64,000 nt of DNA from Verrucomicrobiaceae bacterium (GTDB lineage: Bacteria > Verrucomicrobiota > Verrucomicrobiia > Verrucomicrobiales > Verrucomicrobiaceae). The DNA lies in assembly GCA_019694165.1 (NCBI GenBank), contig JAIBCL010000005.1:248001-312000 (forward strand). Direction: 5' to 3'. Below the pieces are notes generated by a model, which saw only the letters and a program-made list of their open reading frames with translations, made no database searches and was not told the origin of the DNA. Below, one piece after another: positions 9,301 through 16,456 of this stretch. Every line of letters starts with the position of its first letter. Position 1 is the stretch's first letter. The translations under genes and the position numbers were made by a program.

Positions 9301-11256
9301 GTGATAGAGATGCGGGATCACGCAGGCCGTGACGAAGAACTCGCCGTTCTGGTCGTAATCGAGCCCCCAGGGATTCGAGGTGCCGTGCGCGAAGACTTCA
9401 AACAGATGCCGCACGGGATGATAACGCCACACGCCGGCGTTGATCGGCGTGCGCTGCTCGTCCGGCGTGCCGGGCTTTCCAACTTTCGAATGCGTGAACA
9501 CGCCGTGGCAGCCGTAGAGCCAGCCATCGGGCCCCCAAATGAAGCTGTTCAGCGTCTCGTGCGTGTCCTGTGAGCCGAAGCCGTCGAGCAGCGCGTAGGC
9601 GGCGAACTTGAGTCCGGGGACCCTCTCAAATTTCTGATTCCCGATTTCGGATTTCGGATTTTCTGCGGGGCGGTCGCCGTCGCGAGGAATGAACATCAAA
9701 AAAGGCGCTGCGCCGACCCACACGCCGCCGAAGCCGACCTCGATGCCGCTACCGAGGCTGATGCCTTCGCAGAACACTTTCTTCGTCTCGTATGTCCCGT
9801 CGCCGTCTTTGTCCTCGAGGATGACGATGCGGTCCTTCCCTTCGTCAGGTTTGCGCGGCTGCGGATAGCTCAGGCCTTCCAGCACCCAGATGCGACCGCG
9901 CTCGTCGAAGCAGAAGGCGATCGGCTGCACGATGTCCGGCTCGGCGGCGATTAGGTCCGCTTTGAAGCCGGTGGGAAGCTGCAGATTCTTCAGGGCATCC
10001 TGCGGCGACTGGCCGTGCGCGTACTCCGTCTGCGGCTTCAAGCCGGGGCCATACATCTTCACGGGCTTCACTTCCGCCGTCGTGTCGGTGGGCTTCTGTG
10101 TGAGGATGAAGACGCCGCCTTTGTTGGCCGACACAATGTCAGGCAACCCATCGCCATTCACATCGCCCACGGTGACGTCCACTCCGACGCCGCTGTTCGC
10201 ATCGGCAAGGTGCGGGATGAAATCGACGCCGCCTTTGCCATCGCGCTTCGTCTCATACCAATAGACGACACGAGCACCGTGCTCGTCCGGATCGTGGCCG
10301 TTGTGCGCCCAATAGCGTTTGCCCACGACGATGTCCATGACGCCATCGCCATTGATGTCCGACAGCGCCGCCGCATGAGGCTGGGAGAAGACGATGCCGT
10401 AGTCGTTGTCCGCCGGATTCTCGCTGGCGAGCATGACTTGCTTCCAGTTCGGCTGACCCTCGGCTGGCTTTTGCTGGAGATATACCGCCACGCCATACCG
10501 GTGCGCCGCGAGGCTGGTGAAAACGTCGTTCGTTCCGTTGCCATCGAAGTCATACGCAAACATTTGCGCACCACCACCGACTCCAGCGGCGAAATTGTGC
10601 TGCTCCCAGAGTCCCGAGTCTTTGTGTCCCCACCAGCGCCGCGCTTCGAGCAGATCGAGCTTCCCGTCGCCATTCACATCACCGACGCCGAGGCCGTGCG
10701 TGAATTTCGCCACCTTCATGTCCTCGCTGATCGCGACGAAGGGCCACTTTTCCGTCGGCTTTTCCCAGTTCGGCGCGAACCAGCCAAACTTCCCGCCGGT
10801 GCTGCACACGATCTCCGGTTTGCCATCGCCCGTGATGTCAGTGAAGACGGGCGACTCGTTGTCAACCACATCGGCGACGATGCTCATCGGCCACGGCTTG
10901 TCGTCGTGAACGCCGGGGTTCAGATACAGCCGCGCTTCCTTGCCGGGGAAGCCGAGGATGAGGATGTCGTTCTTCTTGTCGGCATTGAAGTCATGGACGT
11001 AGGCGAAGAAGTTGTCCGAGTAGCCATTGATGCTGAAGATGCTCGGCGTGTAGTAGGCGTGCTTCTTTTCAAACGCCGGCCCCTCCCACCAGAACGGTCC
11101 CGCGACCACGTCCGGCTTCCCGTCGCCATTGATGTCGCCGATCGCCGCGCCCTCGGAGTAAAAATCACCGTGGAGCTGCTTTCGTTCCCACGTGATCTGT
11201 GTGGCAGCGTGGAGGGAGGCGGCGCAAACGAGCGCGAGAGAGAGGATGGTCTTCAT
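6331..11256 (-). CDS. Giant secreted FG-GAP / PVC-type CxxCH cytochrome dehydrogenase fusion
   Basis: A 1641-residue protein with a signal peptide (MKTILSLALVCAASLHA). Domains in order: about seven FG-GAP/VCBS calcium loops in residues 30-385 (for example DINGDGKPD, DVNGDGKLD, DFDGNGTND, DVNGDGLPD); a PVC-type membrane-bound dehydrogenase/beta-propeller domain from about 425 to 800 (FKADLIAAEPDIVQPIAFCF, WGPDGWLYGCHGVF); a HEAT-like helical region of about 850-1330; a class I cytochrome c domain with CGQCH at 1364-1368 and a distal Met in STMPEG; and a C-terminal beta domain from about 1480 that resembles a carbohydrate-binding module. Such proteins are thought to oxidise sugars in the periplasm; the substrate is unknown. 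Two palindromic elements and one low-complexity tract are inserted in frame, and the stop codon comes from a third palindrome. Confidence 0.9.
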   Translation of the reverse strand: MKTILSLALVCAASLHAATQITWERKQLHGDFYSEGAAIGDINGDGKPDVVAGPFWWEGPAFEKKHAYYTPSIFSINGYSDNFFAYVHDFNADKKNDILILGFPGKEARLYLNPGVHDDKPWPMSIVADVVDNESPVFTDITGDGKPEIVCSTGGKFGWFAPNWEKPTEKWPFVAISEDMKVAKFTHGLGVGDVNGDGKLDLLEARRWWGHKDSGLWEQHNFAAGVGGGAQMFAYDFDGNGTNDVFTSLAAHRYGVAVYLQQKPAEGQPNWKQVMLASENPADNDYGIVFSQPHAAALSDINGDGVMDIVVGKRYWAHNGHDPDEHGARVVYWYETKRDGKGGVDFIPHLADANSGVGVDVTVGDVNGDGLPDIVSANKGGVFILTQKPTDTTAEVKPVKMYGPGLKPQTEYAHGQSPQDALKNLQLPTGFKADLIAAEPDIVQPIAFCFDERGRIWVLEGLSYPQPRKPDEGKDRIVILEDKDGDGTYETKKVFCEGISLGSGIEVGFGGVWVGAAPFLMFIPRDGDRPAENPKSEIGNQKFERVPGLKFAAYALLDGFGSQDTHETLNSFIWGPDGWLYGCHGVFTHSKVGKPGTPDEQRTPINAGVWRYHPVRHLFEVFAHGTSNPWGLDYDQNGEFFVTACVIPHLYHIVPGARYHRQGGQHFNPYTYEDIETIADHAHYAGNIRDNAHWGGRDAGAIVQDDTNSAGGGHAHCGLAIYQSSQFPADFRNKLIFGNLHGHRLVTDYLEPHGSTYIGKHGSDFMRSNDMNFIPVTQKVGPDGSLYVSDWSDKQVCHRGSGAVELWDRSNGRIYRVSYGESRLARQSKSERGAADPKTPGSGEPAYIPSAPFDLAKESDETLAKLAVQTENEWFSRMARRVLMERATTSNMVVVNGHSSSLVQMLDAFWESTVKHSSSAILLHQMWCWEAIGYGPMIVGGEFYDALSNENIRSQAVRLMVKDWNPDLPNQRFMTADEIKALPQSKTGATDKLLPDRTQTAEPTIFDLSDFAKHVRAESSAVVRREMASMLQRLPIAARQTIAVALLAHGEDKDDPYIPLLIWYGIEPLVGADPKAGLELAKVSKLPKVTEFIYRRMGAEESGRTGLLALAAEAKEPAQRDALLNTVVQAARSGNKIAKPENWAALRAKVVASFSSSDKSESKAGGDGLKPITTLTELEAFMGIPEAKQHFRAQLSDNSASREQREAALSLLVSIRDADTAPALVSIVRSGDKALTRRAVQGLATLSHPDTAALLTEKFTSLDAATQVDAVNTLATTAAGAKALLTAVNSKTIPSTMLSPFLARQMDALGNADVSALIKATFGEINKPKADLEERKKKFRPLLKPVILAKADVTKGRALYSATCGQCHKLFGEGQSVGPDLTGSNRANLEYLLDNVLDPNAVIGKDYQLNIFTMTDGRVLSGVVKEDTPAAVKIAMMGGVQFTLPVGEIKKREVSKLSTMPEGLFDALQPEQLQQLVAYLQTNASPAKPTAGGPARKVEGALEAETLKILAKTGGTAKTQGMGGFGNKWSGGAQLWWTGPKPKDTLTLAIPVEKAGKFAVKTVLTKARDYGICDIALDGKTVLADFDGYNFPAVILTDELDLGTHDLTSGEHKLTFTIKGSNPQAVKSHMVGIDYVRLEGK
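7732..7813. repeat. REPIN-like element inserted in frame in the cytochrome fusion
   Basis: Perfect 9-bp terminal inverted repeats (CAAAGTAGT 7732-7740, ACTACTTTG 7805-7813) enclose a left hairpin GTGATGGGCT/AGCCCGTCAC (7739-7748 / 7751-7760) and a right hairpin CGAGCT/AGCTCG (7789-7794 / 7797-7802). Each end has GTAG reading inward. It encodes about residues 1149-1175 of the host protein (including SSSDKSESKAGGDG), a polar linker between HEAT-like helices. Confidence 0.8.
8716..8792. repeat. REPIN-like element inserted in frame in the cytochrome fusion
   Basis: GTAG at 8716-8719 and CTAC at 8789-8792 bound an inverted repeat of 20 bp with one mismatch (8716-8735 against 8773-8792). The left hairpin has a CTGG/CCAG core with a CTCG loop; the right one has CTTGCTC/GAGCAAG with a GCCA loop. 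It encodes about residues 822-847 (SRLARQSKSERGAADPK and following), between the dehydrogenase propeller and the HEAT-like region. Confidence 0.8.
9627..9664. repeat. Low-complexity GATTTCG tract in coding sequence
   Basis: Tandem-like words (GATTTCGGATTTCGGATTTT next to CAAATTTCTGATTCCC) encode ENPKSEIGNQKFE (about residues 531-543) in a loop of the propeller domain. It is the same tract type as 4666-4698. Confidence 0.55.
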
Positions 11257-11331
11257 GGCTGGCAGAAAACGAACGCTACCAGAACGCCCGCCTGTCAGAC
11301 AAGCTTTTGGAGGAATCGGCCAGCGATTACT

Positions 11332-12213
11332 TCAAGGCTTCGACTCAATCGACGGGTCGGAGTCCAGTTTGGTCACCTCGCGTCCGGGGGAGTTGAACTC
11401 CTGCGCATGGAAGCGAGTGAGAATGGATCCTGCGTCGGAGAATCCGCGAGCGAGTCTTTCAATCGTTGTCTTGTCCAACGTGCGGCTGCCGACTTGCTTG
11501 AATCGCCAGTGGGCGAACTGCCGTTTGCTCAATGGTCGATGCGACAAGACATAAAGATCGGCATCGAAGACGCCGCTGTGAGACGAAAACTTGAGCGGGA
11601 ATTCGAGCGCCGGCTTTTGCCATTCGATGTGCAGAGGCGGGATTTGAAGTGAACCCTCGGGGGGCATCTTGGTGACACGCACGCAGAGAAACGAGCGCCC
11701 GGGCTTCAAGTAGTAGCTCTGGTTCGCCGGCGGAACGGGGCCAAAACCATGGCTTTCCAGCCATTCATTCAGCACCTCCGCTGCTCCTTCTTGCCGGATC
11801 TCGACGACTTGCGTGGTGAAGTGCTCGGTGGTCGCTGGTTCATGCACTCGAATCGCGCTGTAGTCTGCAGACATAGCCGAGCAACTTGGAAGAAGGCGAA
11901 CGGCAAGTGGCTCGGCGTTCACTTTGTCAGGGATCAATCCATACAATACGGGAAACAACTTCGCTGACTCCTCGGAGACTTTGCTCGGAACGTCTGGAAC
12001 TGGAATGACCCAGGCAAGACCCTTGGCACCTTGGAGGCCGGTGATCCCGGTGCGGATGATCAAATGCGATCGCTCACCCTTGCGAAACAGGAGCGCTTCC
12101 TTTTTGGTCTCGCTGACTTTGTAGGGCGCATCAATGACATGAATGCACGAGATGCTAAACGGGAGCGCGAGCAAAAATGCGGCTGCGAGACGAGCTGGAA
12201 TGCGATGGTTCAT
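11332..12213 (-). CDS. DUF2330-like secreted protein
   Basis: A 293-residue protein. The start at 12213 (MNHRIPARLAAAFLLALPFS) gives a signal peptide; upstream in-frame codons would bury it. Residues 45-75 (EALLFRKGERSHLIIRTGITG, GLAWVIPVPDVPS) fit DUF2330 proteins, which begin with a conserved AWVIPVP-type segment. Function unknown; probably periplasmic or cell-surface. It lies 32 bp downstream of the DUF2851 tail copy on the same strand. GC is visibly lower than in its neighbours, which suggests different ancestry. Confidence 0.7.
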   Translation of the reverse strand: MNHRIPARLAAAFLLALPFSISCIHVIDAPYKVSETKKEALLFRKGERSHLIIRTGITGLQGAKGLAWVIPVPDVPSKVSEESAKLFPVLYGLIPDKVNAEPLAVRLLPSCSAMSADYSAIRVHEPATTEHFTTQVVEIRQEGAAEVLNEWLESHGFGPVPPANQSYYLKPGRSFLCVRVTKMPPEGSLQIPPLHIEWQKPALEFPLKFSSHSGVFDADLYVLSHRPLSKRQFAHWRFKQVGSRTLDKTTIERLARGFSDAGSILTRFHAQEFNSPGREVTKLDSDPSIESKP

Positions 12214-12245
12214 AAAGCGTCCTGTAATTGCAGCGGAATCAGCAG

Positions 12246-12697
12246 TCACCTCCACTCCCTCAGCCTCTCCGGAAACGGACAGTCCGCACACGCGGAGGCG
12301 TCTTCGAGGCAGAAGTCTTCATACACTTGAAGGAGACCTTGCTGGTGATGGAGCTTTTTTTGGAACTCCTTCACTCGCGGGCTGTCGCCGAAGAGACGAA
12401 GCACGGCGCGGCGGACCTTTTGATTGTCGAGAATCGCGGGGAGTTCGAGATACTCGGCCCGGAGGCGCGTGCGCTCGGGGACGAGCAGCGGGTAGGCGAC
12501 GTTCGCCAGCATCTCCTGCACACGTGTCTCGCCGATGAGCGCGAGCGGCTTGGCCGATGGCTCGGCGAGCAGCGTGAAATGCGTGGACCAGAAATCGTGA
12601 TCGAGCGCGAGCAACGTCTCGCGCCAGGCCATCTGGCTCCAGCGTGTGGCGTCGGCGAGCGGTGCGGCGATTTTTTCCACGACGCGAGCATCGCGGG
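12246..12697 (-). pseudogene. Decayed 3'-end copy of the DUF2851 gene
   Basis: This stretch matches the last ~150 codons of the intact DUF2851 gene at 16457-17866 (shared VQEMLANVAYPLLVPERTRL and FQKKLHHQQGLLQVYEDFC). Homology begins abruptly near 12697. Soon after, the copy has lost one base relative to the intact gene (TGGAAAAAATC against TGGAAAAAGATC, near 12680), so the codons before it are out of frame. A residual 160-codon frame starts at a GTG (12726-12728) that overlaps the TGA of the S10 peptidase gene, so a peptide could still be made by coupling. The first 17 codons of that frame come from the palindrome at 12700-12715, not from DUF2851. I call it a tail-only duplicate. Confidence 0.85.
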
Positions 12698-12699
12698 AC

Positions 12700-12715
12700 G
12701 GTCGGCACACCGACC
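12700..12715. repeat. Palindrome at duplication breakpoint
   Basis: GGTCGG-CACA-CCGACC is a 6-bp stem with a 4-nt loop. It lies between the S10 peptidase stop (12725) and the point near 12697 where homology to the DUF2851 gene starts. Read on the minus strand it has a GTGG foot. Confidence 0.6.
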
Positions 12716-12724
12716 ACAAGTTTC

Positions 12725-14326
12725 TCACTTCAACCCCGCCGCCGAGCGGACAAACTTGGCCAGGTCAGCTTTTTGCTTTCTGAGGTCGGGGAGGTTCAGG
12801 TACATCATGTGGCCGGCTTCGTAGTCGTCCATCGTGATGTTCCTCTGCAAGTCGGGTGCGACGTTGAGGTGGTTGAACGTGTAGCGGCTGGCGAAGTGAG
12901 GGGTGGCGAGGTCATAGTAGCCGCTGGAGACGTGAATTTTGAGGAAGGGATTCTCGGTGAGGCTTTCGGCGAGGGTGTCGGCCACATTGACGAAGCCGTT
13001 GTCCGATCCCCAGTCCCAGCGGCCGACACTGGCGAGGATCTCGTAGGGCTTGTCCTCCTCGAAGCCCAGCTCGGTGCGCACGTAGTTGTTGAAGGCCGCG
13101 CCGTATGCGCCCATCACGGCGGCTCCGCTGGGATCGTATTCCATGCCGGGCGAGAGTTCGTCACGGATGAGGCCCTTGTAGCGGCCGTCGAAGCGGCCGA
13201 CGACCTGCCGTTCATCGCGCAGCAACTCCGCGGCGAAACGACCAAGGCTCACGCGCAAGTTCGCACGCGACACGAAGGTCTCGCCGAGGCCGGTGAAGCG
13301 CGCGACATTCTTCACCATCGCCGCGCGCTTGTCGGCGGGCAGCGCGGCACCTTGGAAAAGAGCCTGACTGTACTCGCCCTGCGCGAATGCCTCGGCACGG
13401 GCGACGACTTCCTTGAGCGGCAGTTTTTGCAGATCGGCCGGCAGCTTCTTGTGATACCAGGCCGTGGCGGTGTAGCCGGGCAGGAAGAGTACGAAGGGAA
13501 GGTCGTTCCCCTCTCCAAAGGAGAGCGTCTGGAAGTTCAGCACCGTGGAGACGAGCATGATGCCGTTGACGTTGATCTTGAGGTGGCCGGCCAGCTCGCC
13601 GGACAGCGCGGCGGCGCGCGTGGTGCCGTAGCTCTCTCCGATCACGAATTTGGGCGAGGCCCAACGCTTGTTCCGGGTGACGTAGAGCCGGATGAACTCC
13701 GCCACGGACTTCACGTCGCCGTCGAGCCCGTGAAACTTCTTCGCGTCATCCGGCTTCGCGGCGCGGCTGTAGCCGGTGCTAACGGGGTCGATGAACACGA
13801 GGTCCGTCTCGTCGAGCAGCGAGAACTCATTGTCCACCAGCGTGTAGGGAGGCGGCACGGCGCTGCCGTCATCGGCCAGCTTCACGCGGCGCGGTCCGAG
13901 CAGGCCGAGATGCAGCCACACTGAGGAGGAGCCGGGACCGCCATTGAAGGAGAAGGTCACCGGCCTTTTGCCCGCTTCCTTCTGGCCATCGCGTGTGTAG
14001 GCGATGTAAAAGATGCTCGCGGTCGTTTTGTCCTCCGCGTCCTTGATGGCGATGGTGCCGGCGGTGGCGGTGTAATCGACCTTCTGCCCGCCGATGGTGA
14101 TGCTGTGCTTGGTCTCCGATTTCTTCTCGGCCTTGTCCTTGTCCTTCTCCTTTTCCTTGTTCTCGGCGCTGACCTTGTCGGAGGCTTTGGATTGTTCTCC
14201 AGCCTTTGTGTCGTCAGCCTTTGGGGCAGCGGTCTTTTGCTCAGCCTGCGCCTGCTGGGCGGGCAATGGCGTGGCGGACCAGGTGACAGCGGAAACGACA
14301 AGGAGCAGGGCGCGGAGTTTTTTCAT
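12725..14326 (-). CDS. S10 family serine carboxypeptidase-like protein
   Basis: A 533-residue protein from MKKLRALLLVVSAVTW (signal peptide ending near PLPAQQ). A Lys/Glu/Asp-rich linker (about residues 27-75) precedes the alpha/beta-hydrolase domain. Family segments: NGGPGSSSVWLHLGLLGPR near 127-145, the nucleophile in IGESYGTTRA near 231, the acid in GYYDLATPHFA near 470 and the His in YEAGHMMY near 507. Bacterial S10 peptidases remove C-terminal residues, usually in acidic periplasm; here probably exported. The next gene upstream is the membrane protein at 14437-16362, on the same strand 110 bp away. The stop overlaps a GTG that opens the DUF2851 tail copy. Confidence 0.88.
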   Translation of the reverse strand: MKKLRALLLVVSAVTWSATPLPAQQAQAEQKTAAPKADDTKAGEQSKASDKVSAENKEKEKDKDKAEKKSETKHSITIGGQKVDYTATAGTIAIKDAEDKTTASIFYIAYTRDGQKEAGKRPVTFSFNGGPGSSSVWLHLGLLGPRRVKLADDGSAVPPPYTLVDNEFSLLDETDLVFIDPVSTGYSRAAKPDDAKKFHGLDGDVKSVAEFIRLYVTRNKRWASPKFVIGESYGTTRAAALSGELAGHLKINVNGIMLVSTVLNFQTLSFGEGNDLPFVLFLPGYTATAWYHKKLPADLQKLPLKEVVARAEAFAQGEYSQALFQGAALPADKRAAMVKNVARFTGLGETFVSRANLRVSLGRFAAELLRDERQVVGRFDGRYKGLIRDELSPGMEYDPSGAAVMGAYGAAFNNYVRTELGFEEDKPYEILASVGRWDWGSDNGFVNVADTLAESLTENPFLKIHVSSGYYDLATPHFASRYTFNHLNVAPDLQRNITMDDYEAGHMMYLNLPDLRKQKADLAKFVRSAAGLK

Positions 14327-14436
14327 GCGCGCAACGGTCACAGGCCCGAAGCGCTTTTGCAATACCGAACCCGTTGCCCCGGCCGGGCAGGTCTCGCGGT
14401 GGACAAGGGAATCGGCGCACCGCTGTCCTGCGGCGG

Positions 14437-16362
14437 CTACCGCTCGTAAACGGTCAGGCCCGGGACTTGCATGGCGACACGGAGCCGGGGTATTGCGGAG
14501 TCGGGCACGGGTTTTTCAGCCGTGCTGATGATGTGGTGGATGCCGAGCTTGTCGGCGAAACGCAGCGCCCACGCCGCATCGGTCTCGTCTGGCAGACGCG
14601 GCAAGAATTCCTCGGGGCGCGCGGTGCCGTAAAAACGGGAGGACGCGGCATGGTCCACCGTCTCGACAGGAGTCAGCCGGATGCATCGGGTGCCGAGCAG
14701 ATTGGCAAGCATGGCCTGATCGCTGATCCACCAGAAGCGGTCTGACGCAGCAAAATAGCCCCATGGGCGGCCGGCGAGAAACTTCTTCACCTGCGCGAGA
14801 TCCGTGGTCGTGATGGCCCTGGGCGGCCCGTTCGTCCGTGCGGCAGCCATGTCGAAGACACCCGTCACCACGGCGAGGAAAAGAAGCGCACTGCTCCAGA
14901 CACGCCTGATGGCGGCCAGGCCCCAGACGCCGAGCGGCAGCACAAACAACGCATGCGCGTAGAGGGTGAAGTGCGAGCGGTCTCCCTCCGGCAGCAGGAA
15001 TTGGTAGGCGGCGTACGAACCCGCGAGCGCACAGAGGCCGAGCCACCCGATCATCTGCGCCTCGCGCTTCGAGGAGCGGCACCAGTGCCAGAGCCCCGGC
15101 ATCACCACGGCGGCCAGCAGCACACCCGTGGCGATCGAGCGCGCGGTGCGCCACGCATTGTTCAAGAGGACGTCCGGCCTCAAGTCGATGAACACGCTGC
15201 CGGGTGCTTTCGGCAAATCCATGCTGAACAGGAAATGCAGCAGTGCCCACCCGAGCAGAAGCAGCGCAATGCACCGCAGCGAAAAGGCCGCCATCGCCCT
15301 GTCCCGACGAACCAGGGCGGGGGCCAGCAGCGTGCCGGCGATGACACCACCGCTCGCCACCGTGTGTGGCGCACTGACGGCGGCCGCCACCAGCAGCATG
15401 GCCGCAAGGACGCGGCCGGACCGCAGCCACGCGAGCAGGGCGGCAAAGACGAGGAGCGCCTCGCACTTGTAGCTGAACTGGTAGGTGAGATTCGTGTGAA
15501 CATGGGCGTTCAAGTCGCCAGGCGGCGCGATCTTGAGCAGCCACCCCGTCTCCGCCATCGCCGGAAACGACAGCGCCACGATGGACGCTGCCCCGGCTGC
15601 GAGGCACTGCCACGCGGGCATGCCGGTGAGGCGTCGAACCGCCGCAGCGGCGACGACGACGAGGGCGAAGTTCAGCAGCGGGGCCACCACGAACAGGAGG
15701 ACATTCACTTCACCCATGCCCGAGAGCCGGCTCGCACCGAAGACGAGCCACGCCGGCGTCCAGTGATACCACAGGTCGGCCGTTTCGCCGAAGTCCCGAC
15801 AGGAAGCTCCGAGCGTCCCGGACCAAAAAGACATCACGCCTGCTTCCGGCAGGCCCCTGGCGAGCTGGGCCAGAGAGGGGAGATCCATGTTCAGGCGCTC
15901 GATCCGGTGATCGTCACGCGTCCAGTCGTTCCAGATCCAAGTGCCGGCATAGGTCACCGCGAATGTCGAGGCGAGCATCAGCAGGGAGCGGAGTTCCGGT
16001 CGCGCGGCAGTGCCGGCTGTTTCCCCGTCATGCCGTGCGCTGCTGCGCGGCGGAGATTCACGCGGGCTGGTGTCGCTTCGGCGGAGCCGCAGCCAGATGG
16101 CGGCGAGAGTGAGAAGCAATGGCAGCAGTGCCAGGCCGTTCCACCGGCCCAGCCCGGCCACGGCGAGTGCACCGGCCAGCCAAGTGATGCCTGCGGCCAG
16201 CCGCAAGGCCAGCGTTTCCAACGGCACGGCATCGGCATGAGATGGCACCAGCAGGCGGCCGACGAGCCAGGCGAGCGCTGTGCAAACCAGCGTCCATGCG
16301 AGGCAGATGGCGGCCGAGGGTTCGATTGCGTCGGCGGCAGGGGTCAGGAGACTGGCAAGCAT
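14437..16362 (-). CDS. Polytopic membrane protein, GT-C-like, function unknown
   Basis: A 641-residue protein; start at 16362 (MLASLLTPAADA), 94 bp after the DUF2851 stop. At least ten hydrophobic helices are spread between residues 15 and 480, followed by a soluble C-terminal region from about 490 (TTTDLAQVKKFLAGRPWGYF). The first periplasmic loop has WIWNDWTRDDHRIERLNMDL, which places acidic residues as in GT-C glycosyltransferases and O-antigen-ligase-like proteins, but I cannot assign a family. The reading frame is unbroken and strongly hydrophobic, so the gene is real. Confidence 0.75.
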   Translation of the reverse strand: MLASLLTPAADAIEPSAAICLAWTLVCTALAWLVGRLLVPSHADAVPLETLALRLAAGITWLAGALAVAGLGRWNGLALLPLLLTLAAIWLRLRRSDTSPRESPPRSSARHDGETAGTAARPELRSLLMLASTFAVTYAGTWIWNDWTRDDHRIERLNMDLPSLAQLARGLPEAGVMSFWSGTLGASCRDFGETADLWYHWTPAWLVFGASRLSGMGEVNVLLFVVAPLLNFALVVVAAAAVRRLTGMPAWQCLAAGAASIVALSFPAMAETGWLLKIAPPGDLNAHVHTNLTYQFSYKCEALLVFAALLAWLRSGRVLAAMLLVAAAVSAPHTVASGGVIAGTLLAPALVRRDRAMAAFSLRCIALLLLGWALLHFLFSMDLPKAPGSVFIDLRPDVLLNNAWRTARSIATGVLLAAVVMPGLWHWCRSSKREAQMIGWLGLCALAGSYAAYQFLLPEGDRSHFTLYAHALFVLPLGVWGLAAIRRVWSSALLFLAVVTGVFDMAAARTNGPPRAITTTDLAQVKKFLAGRPWGYFAASDRFWWISDQAMLANLLGTRCIRLTPVETVDHAASSRFYGTARPEEFLPRLPDETDAAWALRFADKLGIHHIISTAEKPVPDSAIPRLRVAMQVPGLTVYER

Positions 16363-16456
16363 GGGTGGAGTGGCGAGGGGCGGTACTTGATGGAACGGCA
16401 GGCGGCTGACAACTGGATGTTCGTCGAAGCACAGGGCGGCAGCGCGCAAAATGCAC

